A DNA stretch of 64,000 nt, taken from Tatumella citrea (lineage in GTDB: Bacteria > Pseudomonadota > Gammaproteobacteria > Enterobacterales > Enterobacteriaceae). The DNA lies in the NCBI RefSeq assembly GCF_002163585.1, contig NZ_CP015579.1, positions 2,480,001-2,544,000 of the forward strand. Direction: 5' to 3'. Under the pieces are notes generated by a model that worked only from the letters and a program-made list of their open reading frames with translations, searched no databases and was not told where the DNA came from. A program made the translations under genes and the position numbers. Positions 11,529 through 20,357 of this stretch are shown here, piece by piece (within the stretch, counting starts at the first letter, position 1; each line of letters begins with the position of its first letter).

Positions 11529-11861
11529 TGTGGCAACTTAATCATGTTGTTTTCAGGGAAAAATACGGTGAGTCATTACCCTGCTGACCACCCCCGGGCC
11601 TCCCGTCGGTTGAAGCTCTCACCGGAAAAAGCAGTATAGTATTTCTTAAATAAAACCTCATCTGTTCCCCCCCCTCTGCTTTCCCGGATAAATTCATGAG
11701 TTTTATTAATAAATGCTAGTATTTTATCAGGATTATCGAATCAATACGCGCCTGCTAAGATCTCCTCGTTCTGACATTGGTTTTCGGGATGCTGAAATAG
11801 TGGAATCAGAATTCTGTCAGCTCAACACGACTACCGCCAATCATCTTTTCAGGAGAGTAAA
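11529..11861. other. Divergent intergenic region, no gene seen
   Basis: The region separates the broken MDR gene from the SDR gene at 11862. It holds a C8 run near 11669 and AT-rich promoter-like sequence, but no coding frame or recognised operator. The SDR has a Shine-Dalgarno sequence (CAGGAGAG) just before its ATG. Confidence 0.4.
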
Positions 11862-12608
11862 ATGACCGATAATATTAAAGACAAAGTAGTTGTCATTACC
11901 GGCGCATCCAGCGGTATGGGTGAGGCTGCAGCACGTCACCTTGCAGAAAAAGGAGCGAAGGTGGTTATGGCAGCGCGCAGAACCGATCGTATCGCTGCTC
12001 TGGCCAGCGAACTACAACAGCAGGATAAAAATGTCATTGCTGTCGCTACTGATGTGACGAAAGCGGACGACGTCAACCACCTCATTCAGACCACGATAAA
12101 TAAATTCGGTCGTGTGGATGTACTGATCAATAATGCCGGTGTAATGCCGCTTTCACGCCTTGAACAGGGCAATATTGATGAATGGAATCAGATGATTGAT
12201 GTCAATCTGCGTGGCGTTCTACACGGGATTGCTGCAGTACTGCCTTATATGAAATCACAAAAATCAGGCCACATCATAAACACCGCATCAGTTGCTGCAC
12301 ACCTGGTTTTCGAGAGTTCTGCTGTCTATTCAGCGACCAAATTTGCTGTCCGGGCTTTAACCGAAGGTTTGCGTCAGGAAATGGCGGTGCATAATATTCG
12401 TGCCACATTAATCTCCCCTGGCGCGGTAAAAACTGAACTCCTTGACCATATCTCCGATATAGATGTTAAGCAGGCAAATCAGGATTATGTTGAAAATGTC
12501 GGAGTGCCTGCAGAAACCTTTGCTCGCATGGTCGCTTTTGTGATTAATGAACCTGAAGACGTTGGAGTGAGTGAAATTATCTTCAGACCCACAGCTCAGG
12601 AATTATAA
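11862..12608 (+). CDS. Classical short-chain dehydrogenase/reductase
   Basis: The 248-residue protein has the full classical SDR set: cofactor motif TGASSGMG (13-20), NNAG (90-93), and catalytic Ser143, Tyr156 and Lys160 in YSATK. AARR after the second strand suggests NADP(H) preference. The closest remembered family is the oxidoreductases annotated as NADP-dependent 3-hydroxy acid or clavaldehyde-type dehydrogenases. A strong hairpin follows, and the next genes (MFS exporter and AraC regulator) are on the other strand. The substrate is not known. Confidence 0.9.
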   Translation: MTDNIKDKVVVITGASSGMGEAAARHLAEKGAKVVMAARRTDRIAALASELQQQDKNVIAVATDVTKADDVNHLIQTTINKFGRVDVLINNAGVMPLSRLEQGNIDEWNQMIDVNLRGVLHGIAAVLPYMKSQKSGHIINTASVAAHLVFESSAVYSATKFAVRALTEGLRQEMAVHNIRATLISPGAVKTELLDHISDIDVKQANQDYVENVGVPAETFARMVAFVINEPEDVGVSEIIFRPTAQEL

Positions 12609-12652
12609 TAGTCTGAGATTCTGTCTTAAATTCTTAGTGTGGCCGGTGTTTA

Positions 12653-12678
12653 GCCAGGGCCGCTGTGGCGGCCCTGGC
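12653..12678. terminator. Strong hairpin between convergent genes
   Basis: GCCAGGGCCGC (12653-12663) and GCGGCCCTGGC (12668-12678) form a perfect 11-bp GC-rich stem with a TGTG loop, between the stops of the SDR and the convergent MFS gene. It probably terminates transcription in both directions. Confidence 0.6.
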
Positions 12679-12747
12679 CAACACAGATTTCAGACAGCAG
12701 CGTCAGGTCTGTAATTAAACCGGATATTATGACCGGATAAGGCGTTT

Positions 12748-14127
12748 TTACTCATGAGAAGAAAGCTCGCGTAGCTTAAGAGCCGGGAGCTTTTTCAGAC
12801 TGATGATGATCCAGGCAACGACCACCATTGCCGCCGCAGTGGCGATCAGCCGTAATCCCTGAGTCATATTATCGCTACCTGCACTCAGGATAAGCCCAAA
12901 TACGGCAACCCCGGTCACTCCGCCCATTTGTCTTGCACAGTTAAAGAAAGCCGATGCTGATCCCGCAGAATTCTGCGTTGCCTGCGATATCACTATATTG
13001 GTCATCACTGGCATAGCAAAGGAGGTCCCGCTTCCCAGAAGTATCATCGGTATGAACAACTGGTCAGCAGTCCAGCCCGCAGTGATGAAGAGAATTATCA
13101 CAAATCCCAACAGGCTGATAAGGCTCCCAAGCAGAGAGAGTGTCCGGATCGAGCTCCATGAAATGAACCATCTTGAGCAAAAGTTAACCAGCGCGGTTAA
13201 CGCCATCATCGGCATAAACGCGATACCTGTTTCCAGAGCCGACAGATGTAACCGGTTCTGAAAGAAGATGCTGAAGATAAAGACAGCTCCGTAAAACACC
13301 AGATTACACAAAAAGCCAATGACGACCGCACTGATCATCAATGGATTGTCTCTGACACTTCTTGCAATCACCGGTATCGTCGAACGGCTATCGACACGAT
13401 GAAAAACCACCATTAGTGCGACACCAGGCAACAAGGTGGCCAGAATAACCGGGTTGGTCCAGCCGTAATTCCCGGCCCCGGTCAGGGTAAATGTCAGCAT
13501 AGCTAACCCTGCAACAATCAGCGCCTGGCCGGGCAGATTAATTTTAGCCTGGGATTGCGGACTGGCTGGCGCCAGACGTTGGATAATCATGACACTTAAA
13601 ATACCCAGAGGAAAGTTGATGAGAAACAGACTCTTCCAGCCAAAAAACCTGATTAGCAATCCTCCCGCTACCGGCCCTGCCACAAGTGCCAGCGAACCGG
13701 CAGCCGCCCACATGGCAATAGCAGATGACCGTTCATGCGAATCGGAAAAATACTGACGAAGCAAGGTCAGCGAACTGGGGAGTAAAAGTGCAGCACCTAT
13801 CCCCTGAAGGCCGCGGGTAAAATCAAGCCAGCCAATGGTCGGCGCTAACGCACAGCATACCGATGCCACGATGAAAATCAGCACTCCGCTGATAAAGGTT
13901 TTTTTAGAACCAAAGCGGTCAACAATACTGCCTGAACTTAGCATCAGTGCAGCGAAAACCAGCGCATAAGCATTAATGACCCATTCCAGATCGGACACCG
14001 AAGCGTTGTAGGCTTGCTTAAGCGAATGTAAACCAACATTGACTATGCTTACGTCAAGCTGAACCAGGACAATCCCCAGGCAGGATGCCGCAGTAAACCA
14101 TCGTTTACTGGCCTGTTTTGTAATCAT
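12748..14127 (-). CDS. MFS exporter, EmrB/QacA (DHA2) family
   Basis: The 459-residue membrane protein has the DHA2 signatures of drug:H+ antiporters. These are LDVSIVNVGLHSL in the first segment, WVINAYALVFAAL in the second, RGLQGIGAALLLPSSL (motif C region) and PLGILSVMI. Such proteins have about 14 membrane segments and export lipophilic or antiseptic compounds. The AraC-type gene at 14328 lies upstream on the same strand and may activate it. The leader between them holds a dyad at 14153-14170. Confidence 0.88.
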   Translation of the reverse strand: MITKQASKRWFTAASCLGIVLVQLDVSIVNVGLHSLKQAYNASVSDLEWVINAYALVFAALMLSSGSIVDRFGSKKTFISGVLIFIVASVCCALAPTIGWLDFTRGLQGIGAALLLPSSLTLLRQYFSDSHERSSAIAMWAAAGSLALVAGPVAGGLLIRFFGWKSLFLINFPLGILSVMIIQRLAPASPQSQAKINLPGQALIVAGLAMLTFTLTGAGNYGWTNPVILATLLPGVALMVVFHRVDSRSTIPVIARSVRDNPLMISAVVIGFLCNLVFYGAVFIFSIFFQNRLHLSALETGIAFMPMMALTALVNFCSRWFISWSSIRTLSLLGSLISLLGFVIILFITAGWTADQLFIPMILLGSGTSFAMPVMTNIVISQATQNSAGSASAFFNCARQMGGVTGVAVFGLILSAGSDNMTQGLRLIATAAAMVVVAWIIISLKKLPALKLRELSSHE

Positions 14128-14152
14128 TTTATTTTCCCGTTAGCAGATAGTC

Positions 14153-14170
14153 TTCCGTCCGTTGACGGAA
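14153..14170. promoter_or_regulatory. Dyad in the leader of the MFS exporter gene
   Basis: TTCCGTC (14153-14159) and GACGGAA (14164-14170) form a perfect 7-bp inverted repeat with a 4-nt centre, 26 nt upstream of the exporter start. No U-run follows on the minus strand, so an operator is as likely as a hairpin. Confidence 0.35.
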
Positions 14171-14327
14171 AAGATCATTTATTTCAGCCAGCTGGTGACC
14201 TCCTGAATCAGGAACGCACACCCGCTGATGAATACGGGAAAGAATACCCCGGCTGAATGAGACTGATAATAATCAAAAGTCCACAACACTTACTTAAGAG
14301 TATCAAAACGGCACAGTCAAACCGATA

Positions 14328-15278
14328 TCACAGTGTTTTATGCTGATAAGGGAGAAGAGGATAGACTGGCCCTTCACTATATTGAGCCCGATGTGCAGTA
14401 GGAGATATCCCATATACCCGTTTAAACACGGTACTGAAGGTACTTTCGTTCGCGTAGCCCAGTCTGAAAGCCAGATGTTTTACCGGCTCCCTGCTAAGTC
14501 TCAACGCCCTGCTGGCAATTTGCATTCGCCAGTGAGTCAGGTAACTTAAAGGGGTAGTTCCGGTTGACTCACTAAAGCGTCGCGCAAATCCCGCCCGCGA
14601 CATCCCGGCAACAGCAGCCAGTTCAGCCAGTTGCCAGTTTTTTTCCGGGTGACTATGCATAGCTTCAAGCGCTTTGAGAATACGTGGTTCACTCAATGCC
14701 CCCATCCAGCCACTCAGACCTGAACCTTCAGAAAGAATCCAGCCGCGAATGCCTTCAATCATAATGAGCTGCATCAGATGGTTGCCCGCCAGTGACGACC
14801 CCGGAAGCGGGGATAAATTTTCTTCGTGAAGCCTCGCCATCAGCCAGTAAAGTGTTGAGGAGTATTCAGTGCCTGTTTTCATCGGGATTAGCACCGGTAA
14901 CATACTCAGTAACTGGCTGGCCGGCATTGGGTCAATCTCCATTTTACCGGCCAACAGGATACTGTCGTCACCGCCGTAATCTGCAATACCATGACGTCGC
15001 TGATACGGGACGCTCTCAGAAGAGACTGCAGGCAAACCTGGGTCAGTTGCCATCAGAAAAGGCGCTGATCGGGTCAGAATAAATCCGTCACCGGGGGACA
15101 TTTGATGCCACTGCTGTTCTGCTTCCAGGCGAAACCATAGCGAACCTTTACGCAGAGAGATAAATTTCATGCCGGAGAACCCCGGGTAACGCATAGACCA
15201 ACAAGGTCCTGCGGACTGACCGCTGGTGATATAACTGCTGGCCGACAACAGTTGCAGGACATCAGATAATGGGTCCAT
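14328..15278 (-). CDS. AraC family regulator with N-terminal cupin domain
   Basis: This protein has about 316 residues. An N-terminal cupin-type effector domain starts MDPLSDVLQLL and includes FISLRKGSLWFRLE. Two C-terminal HTH motifs follow (LAELAAVAGMSRAGFARRF and LAFRLGYANESTFSTVFKR), ending in the AraC signature with GISP. ATG 15278 is preferred to 15299 because it has a GGGAA Shine-Dalgarno and matches family starts. Regulators of this subgroup usually control an adjacent oxidoreductase or exporter, here the MFS gene downstream or the SDR at 11862. Confidence 0.88.
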   Translation of the reverse strand: MDPLSDVLQLLSASSYITSGQSAGPCWSMRYPGFSGMKFISLRKGSLWFRLEAEQQWHQMSPGDGFILTRSAPFLMATDPGLPAVSSESVPYQRRHGIADYGGDDSILLAGKMEIDPMPASQLLSMLPVLIPMKTGTEYSSTLYWLMARLHEENLSPLPGSSLAGNHLMQLIMIEGIRGWILSEGSGLSGWMGALSEPRILKALEAMHSHPEKNWQLAELAAVAGMSRAGFARRFSESTGTTPLSYLTHWRMQIASRALRLSREPVKHLAFRLGYANESTFSTVFKRVYGISPTAHRAQYSEGPVYPLLPYQHKTL

Positions 15279-15587
15279 TAAAATTCCCGAATAATTCATT
15301 GTGATGAGTGGAGACTAAAATACCATTTTTCTGCGGATTCACGTGACTCATTGACCTTCGGTCAGGATTCTCTGCCAGTGGCAAGGCAGGATTCGTTAGG
15401 CGGTTCACAATACCGTTCCACCGGCAGCGAAAACCGCTACGGCGCGGCCAAAGCGCATATACAGAATTGCAGGACACTGGCGGGTACGATGTATCGGTTG
15501 ACCGCCAGCGGTTGTCGTTGACCGGTAATTACGCCACGTAATCAGGTGAAACTACTGCGGCAGCTACTGCGGTAAATGACCAGCCCC

Positions 15588-15971
15588 TCAGGAAGTGACT
15601 TTACCACGTGGATCATCAATATGCTGTTTGGCCACATCATAACGAATCCCTTCACGGTGCAGGATACGGACGTTTTTCACCACGCTGGCCAGTGCTTTTA
15701 AAAAAGTTTCAGAATTCTCATGGCGTTCATAGGCTTCAATATCCGCCCAGCCCTCAGACAGATGAAAAGCATCCGGATTGACCAGGTCCTGGGAAAAAGC
15801 ATAAAAAACACAGCCAGGTAGCTGCTGTGCTGCCTGCATCTCCGGTTTTACCGCATCGATAAAGGTTTGGCGGTCTTCAGGATGCACACGGTAGTACGCG
15901 CTGACGATGATTTCGGTCGGCTGAGTTTTATCATGATCACCCGCGGTACTAATTTTAGGGTTAAGGCTCAT
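15588..15971 (-). CDS. Antibiotic-biosynthesis-monooxygenase (ABM) domain protein
   Basis: The 127-residue protein is a single ferredoxin-like ABM domain, the fold of YgiN-type quinol monooxygenases and heme-degrading enzymes. It shows IIVSAYYRVHPEDRQTFIDAV, CVFYAFSQD and LSEGWADIEAYERH (the conserved W and H). ATG 15971 is chosen over the longer frame because GGAG precedes it. It lies 52 nt after the SnoaL-like gene on the same strand, and both are downstream of a LysR gene. It could detoxify quinone-like compounds; that is inference. Confidence 0.82.
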   Translation of the reverse strand: MSLNPKISTAGDHDKTQPTEIIVSAYYRVHPEDRQTFIDAVKPEMQAAQQLPGCVFYAFSQDLVNPDAFHLSEGWADIEAYERHENSETFLKALASVVKNVRILHREGIRYDVAKQHIDDPRGKVTS

Positions 15972-16023
15972 TATTTTCTCCGTAAGGCTAATGTTGAATT
16001 CAGCTACAGGCCACAGGATAAAA

Positions 16024-16428
16024 TCAGGAAGGATCTTTGCCGTGAAAAGCACGCCAGGCAGCAAGGGTATCCAGTGATTCGCGCAGTAAAACTATCTTTC
16101 CATCCTCCGCCACCAGCCGCCCGGCATAGGTCTGTTTGTATATCCGTCCGGTTCCTTCGACAGGAGCTTCCACGCTGTATTCGGCGAAAGCCTGGGTCGG
16201 TGTTTCGATAAAAAACCGGATATTACGGAAACGAAACTCAGGAACTTTACTGAGCAGCCCGCCAATAAAGCTTTCGATAGCTGCTGGTCCCTGTACCCTG
16301 TGTTGCTGGCCCAGAGTCTGCAGATACGGTAATTCCAGAGCACCCTCAGCGGCAAAAAGTGCAGCAGCGGCTTTTGGGTCCCGGATACTGTCCAGATAGT
16401 TTTGAAGTAACTGTACGGCTGTTTTCAT
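16024..16428 (-). CDS. NTF2/SnoaL-like protein
   Basis: This 134-residue protein starts MKTAVQLLQNYLDSIRDPKAAAAL and has the helix-then-sheet pattern of the NTF2-like fold, with FAAEGALELPYL and GPAAIESFIGGLLSK typical of SnoaL-like isomerase or hydratase relatives. The longer frame to 16527 adds a non-homologous hydrophobic stretch, so ATG 16428 is preferred. It sits between the ABM gene and a LysR gene on the same strand. A related NTF2-like gene with a signal peptide lies at 18189. No active-site assignment is possible by eye. Confidence 0.78.
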   Translation of the reverse strand: MKTAVQLLQNYLDSIRDPKAAAALFAAEGALELPYLQTLGQQHRVQGPAAIESFIGGLLSKVPEFRFRNIRFFIETPTQAFAEYSVEAPVEGTGRIYKQTYAGRLVAEDGKIVLLRESLDTLAAWRAFHGKDPS

Positions 16429-16575
16429 GAGTGATGCCCTTCTGTTTTGAAGCCGGCTGTCTGCGGCATAAGACAACAATAAAGGAATCCTGAAAACCAC
16501 AAAATAGAAAATAACGAAAGTCATCATTGCAAAAATGAAATGATTACAGTGTCTGATAAACGATACTGTCTAGGC

Positions 16576-17484
16576 TTAACCCCAGTCAGGATCGCTCAGA
16601 TGCTTAACAAAGAAATCTGATAACACCTTTACTTTTAGCGGGCGGGTGCGGGCTGTCGGGGTGACAAAATAGAGCCCTCCCTGAGTCATTGACCATTCAT
16701 CCAGCAGATGAATAAGTTGCCCTGTTTTCAGATACTCAGCGGCCATAAAACCCGGCAATTCGGCAATCCCTAACCCCGCCAGTAACGGTGGCAGTAATGC
16801 ATCCGAATTGGTTACCCGCAGCGGGCCATTGGGAACTACATCTTCCTGGCCACCCGAGGGATGAGTAAAACGCCACACCTGGCTACGGGCACGATAAGCA
16901 TAGCTAAAGCATGTCCTGGCAGATAATTCCCGCGGGTGCTGAGGTATACCCTCTCGGGCAAGATAGTCCGGCGATGCCAGCAGGTACTGCGACACATTAC
17001 AGATCTTACGGGCTACCAGCGAAGAATCCGGTAACGCCGCGATGCGTAATGCCGCGTCGAAACCGTCCGCGATTAAATCAACGGAGGCATCGGACAGATG
17101 AAGATCGATGCTCAGTTCGGGAAACTGAGCAATAAGTTCCGGTAGCAATGGCGCAATCCAGCGCAGACCAAATGACATCGGCACCGCTAAACGGATCTGG
17201 CCGCGCGGTTGAACCGAAAGCTCATGTGCTTCACTTTCCACCTCTTCCGCCTGGCGGTAGATGTCAGATGCTTTTGCCGCCATGCTTTGACCAAACTCTG
17301 TCAGTGATAACTGACGCGAGGTACGGTTAAACAACCGACCGCCTAACCGCTCCTCAAGTCTTGCTACAGCACGTGATACGGTGGGAACCGACACTCCCAT
17401 CACTCTGGCCGCCGCAGCGAAAGATCCTTCTTCTGCGACTTTGGCAAACATCGCGAGCCCTTCAAAATCCGGGAATTTATTCAT
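16576..17484 (-). CDS. LysR family transcriptional regulator
   Basis: A typical LysR protein of 302 residues. The HTH has FAKVAEEGSFAAAARVMGVS, PTVSRAVARLEERLG and LFNRTSRQLSLTEFG, and a CrgA/PP2 type effector domain follows, including the conserved TCFSY and GLGIAELPGF. It is divergent from the VOC-protein gene at 17622. The gap carries three TTTCAAA/TTTGAAA half sites, one of which abuts the LysR start codon, so autorepression is plausible. Confidence 0.9.
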   Translation of the reverse strand: MNKFPDFEGLAMFAKVAEEGSFAAAARVMGVSVPTVSRAVARLEERLGGRLFNRTSRQLSLTEFGQSMAAKASDIYRQAEEVESEAHELSVQPRGQIRLAVPMSFGLRWIAPLLPELIAQFPELSIDLHLSDASVDLIADGFDAALRIAALPDSSLVARKICNVSQYLLASPDYLAREGIPQHPRELSARTCFSYAYRARSQVWRFTHPSGGQEDVVPNGPLRVTNSDALLPPLLAGLGIAELPGFMAAEYLKTGQLIHLLDEWSMTQGGLYFVTPTARTRPLKVKVLSDFFVKHLSDPDWG

Positions 17485-17527
17485 TTCAAATCTGCAATGA
17501 TGAATTTCAAATCATTCTATTTTGAAA
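17484..17527. promoter_or_regulatory. Three phased half-sites between LysR and VOC genes
   Basis: TTTCAAA occurs at 17484-17490 and 17505-17511, exactly 21 bp apart (two helical turns), and TTTGAAA, its complement, at 17521-17527. The last two form a dyad with a 9-nt spacer. This is a typical arrangement for recognition and activation sites of a LysR regulator. Confidence 0.5.
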
Positions 17528-17621
17528 ATCGCTCTGCGTCGATATGCTGTTTACATCAAACGACACCGGCGGTCAGCAGAAAAGATTCGTCAGGTGAATG
17601 ACTTATCAGAAGGAAATTAAA

Positions 17622-18176
17622 ATGAGCCACCAGAAAATCACTTCACTGCTGTTCGCCTCTTCACTGCTACTGGGTGCAGGCAGTTTTTCAGTCCCGGCGT
17701 TCAGTGCCACACAAACTCCAATAGTGACGGTTGCCGGTTTAGACCATGTGGGAATTAACGTTCCTGACCTGAATCAGGCGGTCAGCTTTTTCCGGACCAC
17801 TTTTGGGGCCACGCTGGAATCCGATATGGCTCCGGGGACTATCCCGGCAGCCTGGAAAACGGCCTACCACTGGCATCAGTCCAGCGAACTTAAGCATTTT
17901 GCCATGGTGCGTTTACCGAACGGTACCGGTATAGAACTGTTCCAGTACAGCGGAAAGCAGATTGATCATCATCGCCCACATCAGGATGACGATGCCGAAA
18001 CCCATATTGCCCTGAAAACCAGCGATGTCATGGCTGGATATCAGGCGGTGAAAAAAGCCGGACTAAAAACATTAAGCTCACCGGTGACTAATGCTGACGG
18101 CACTCAGTGGTTCTATTTTCTGACTCCCTGGGGTTCTCAGATTGAACTGACTGGCAAAGTAAAAACAGCGGGTTAA
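17622..18176 (+). CDS. Exported VOC/glyoxalase-fold protein
   Basis: The 184-residue protein begins with a Sec-type signal peptide (MSHQKITSLLFASSLLLG, cleavage expected near FSA). One vicinal-oxygen-chelate domain follows: LDHVGINVPDLNQAVSFF at its start, and metal-ligand candidates His in LDHVG, His in HFAMV and Glu in QIELTG. ATG 17622 is preferred to 17598 because AAGGA precedes it and the signal peptide then starts cleanly. A periplasmic VOC protein is less common than a cytoplasmic one. It is 12 nt upstream of another exported small protein. Confidence 0.82.
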   Translation: MSHQKITSLLFASSLLLGAGSFSVPAFSATQTPIVTVAGLDHVGINVPDLNQAVSFFRTTFGATLESDMAPGTIPAAWKTAYHWHQSSELKHFAMVRLPNGTGIELFQYSGKQIDHHRPHQDDDAETHIALKTSDVMAGYQAVKKAGLKTLSSPVTNADGTQWFYFLTPWGSQIELTGKVKTAG

Positions 18177-18188
18177 GAGGAACTCCGG

Positions 18189-18644
18189 ATGAAGAACATA
18201 TTCAGCCATATTCTGCTGGCCAGCGCGTTACTGACCGGTACTCATTATGCAAGTGCAAAGGAGACTCCCGTGAATATCGAAACAACTCAGCCAGAACCTG
18301 CAGGATTACAGCAGTTGATTGACAGCCATTTTGCCATCTGGAACGATACCCATTCTGCTGAACGGGCGAAAAAATTTCCGGAGGTCTATACCCATGACTT
18401 TTTTGTCGCTGACGAGAACGGTCTGAATCAGGGTATGGCACAGGTCAATGCGGCGATCAGTAAAGTGCAGTCCCTGCACAGCTGCTTTATCTTCACCCCC
18501 GCTCCGGTACAGTGGAATCATGGCATTGCCCGTGTCAGTTGGGGATACGGCCCCGCGAGCAACCCCTTTTTGGTCCGTGGAGAAGACATCTTTACGGTAA
18601 CTCACAACAAATTATCCAGTGCCCGGGTTTTCCTGGAGAAATAA
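18189..18644 (+). CDS. Exported NTF2-like protein
   Basis: The 151-residue product has a signal peptide (MKNIFSHILLASALLTGT, cleavage near ASA) followed by an NTF2/SnoaL-like domain with LQQLIDSHFAIWNDTHSAER, FPEVYTHDFFVAD and the conserved tail REDIF-like GEDIFTV. It follows the VOC gene by 12 nt and should be co-transcribed with it under the divergent LysR regulator. The pairing of two small barrel-type proteins, both exported, suggests joint action on one small molecule in the periplasm. That is inference. Confidence 0.75.
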   Translation: MKNIFSHILLASALLTGTHYASAKETPVNIETTQPEPAGLQQLIDSHFAIWNDTHSAERAKKFPEVYTHDFFVADENGLNQGMAQVNAAISKVQSLHSCFIFTPAPVQWNHGIARVSWGYGPASNPFLVRGEDIFTVTHNKLSSARVFLEK

Positions 18645-19162
18645 GGCGACAGGCCGGTATAACCCACGAATCGGTACAGAATCGTGAATACAGGCTGCTT
18701 TTGTCTGCCGCCTGGCAGCATGAAGGGCAAGCAATAATCCACTCAGGGTAGTTCAGAATCTTTCTGGCTGTTGTGGTCGCACTAAAACCAGGCATCCGGC
18801 AGGCCGTCCTGCCCCTGACGACGGAATCATCACTGGTGGCGATGTGCGGCTAAGTAAGCAGAAAAATTAGCCCGCCTGATTTATCTTGCTCAGATATGCC
18901 TCTGCTTGTCGGTTTTTTCTGACCAGCATTCGGCTGACGACCGCTGATGAAATGGTTAATCACTTCCGGATAAACCTTCCCTGAATAAACTCTTACAGCA
19001 CATCACAGTTTTCACCCTGATGAATACGGTAGACTCTGTCGTTTCGACTCTGTCAGTAGCAGCCCTGCCTGGAAACCTATATCCGGTTCCGGTAAACAGC
19101 TCTCAGAGACCAGTCTGCACTGACGATAGCCGTTCTTTTTCTTTCTCATCAATGAGGTGTAC
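18645..19162. other. Intergenic region, no gene seen
   Basis: No supported coding frame, RNA gene or repeat family was recognised in this stretch. A short minus-strand open frame at 18592-18795 overlaps the end of the NTF2-like gene and lacks coding features. Confidence 0.45.
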
Positions 19163-20008
19163 ATGAAAATCTGTCGTTATGGTGATGCCGGTCATGAAAA
19201 GCCCGGCGTGATTGACGGTCACCAGCAGTTACGCGACTTGTCTTCAGTTATCGATGATATTTCGCCGGAAACGTTAACCACGGTGCTTGAATTTATCAGT
19301 AATGAAGCTTCTGTTGCCTCCCTGCCGGTGGTCGAGGGAGAGCAGCGGTTTGGTTCACCACTGAAATCTGTCAGTAAGTTTATCGGTATCGGACTTAACT
19401 ATCTGGATCATGCCAAAGAGGCAAATCTGCCGGTACCGGAAGAGCCGGTGATTTTCTTTAAAGCCCCTGGCTGCCTGAATGGACCGGACGACGATATTAT
19501 TGCCCCTCCTCACTCCACCAAACTGGACTGGGAAGCGGAACTGGGAATTGTCATTGGCCGGACGGCTAAGCAGGTCAGTAAACAGGATGCACTCTCTTTC
19601 GTCGCAGGCTACTGTATCGTTAACGATGTGTCGGACCGTGGATTCCAGTTCCAGTGTTCACAGTGGGATAAAGGCAAAGGTTGTGACACCTTTGGACCTG
19701 CCGGACCTTACATTGTAACCAAAGAAGAGGCCGGTGACCCCCAGTCTCTGGCGATCTGGCTTGAGGTTAACGGTGAGAAGCGACAGGACAGTAACACTTC
19801 ACAAATGATTTTTTCGGTGGCAGATATTGTTTCTTATGTCAGCCAGTATATGACGCTATATCCCGGCGATCTTATCGCAACCGGAACGCCGGCAGGTGTT
19901 GGTCTGGGGATGAAACCGGAACCGATATGGCTGCAAAACGGTGACCAGATTCGTATTCATATTGAAAAACTGGGTTATCAGAATCAACGGGTTACCCGTC
20001 AGCCTTAA
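19163..20008 (+). CDS. Fumarylacetoacetate hydrolase (FAH) family protein
   Basis: The 281-residue protein has the FAH fold signatures: FIGIGLNYLDHAKEAN, EPVIFFKAPGCLNGPDD, the metal-ligand segment LDWEAELGIVIG, YCIVNDVSDRGFQ and GDLIATGTPAGVG. Members cleave or isomerise beta-dicarbonyl compounds and include bacterial 2,4-didehydro-3-deoxy-L-rhamnonate hydrolases and ureidoglycolate-lyase-like proteins. They use a Mg or Mn ion bound by the Glu-x-Glu and a later Asp, which are visible here. ATG 19163 with GAGG upstream is preferred to GTG 19157. The gene stands alone, so its pathway is unclear. Confidence 0.88.
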   Translation: MKICRYGDAGHEKPGVIDGHQQLRDLSSVIDDISPETLTTVLEFISNEASVASLPVVEGEQRFGSPLKSVSKFIGIGLNYLDHAKEANLPVPEEPVIFFKAPGCLNGPDDDIIAPPHSTKLDWEAELGIVIGRTAKQVSKQDALSFVAGYCIVNDVSDRGFQFQCSQWDKGKGCDTFGPAGPYIVTKEEAGDPQSLAIWLEVNGEKRQDSNTSQMIFSVADIVSYVSQYMTLYPGDLIATGTPAGVGLGMKPEPIWLQNGDQIRIHIEKLGYQNQRVTRQP

Positions 20009-20357
20009 GCCGCACCATCTTGTCAGGTTGGTCTGCGTACCGGCCTGATGATAGCTGCTGGCTGATATCAGACAGCAACTTGCGAAAAAAATCGCTTATC
20101 ACAGTATAAAAGATCCATTCAGAATCAAAGTTAGCCCGAATGTTACGTAACATATAAAGATAAATACCAGAGATAAACGGCACCAGTGATATTTTCAGGT
20201 ATCAGAGGCAGGAAGAAGCGCTAACTGGCAGATGATGGACCAACAGATAATTCACCCGCTAACAATAACCAACAACGAAGATTTATAATTTACCTGCCAG
20301 TCAAAGCGTTATTTCATTGAAAAAACTGACACTATGAGTAAATACTGCGGCAAATAG
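20009..20357. other. Intergenic region, no gene seen
   Basis: The stretch between the FAH gene and the end of the LPS-kinase-like gene becomes increasingly A/T-rich from about 20.2 kb. No coding frame or clear terminator was found. Confidence 0.4.

Noticed and set aside
18592..18795. Minus-strand open frame between the NTF2-like and FAH genes
   Set aside because: It overlaps the end of the NTF2-like gene, has no ribosome-binding site and shows no family resemblance.
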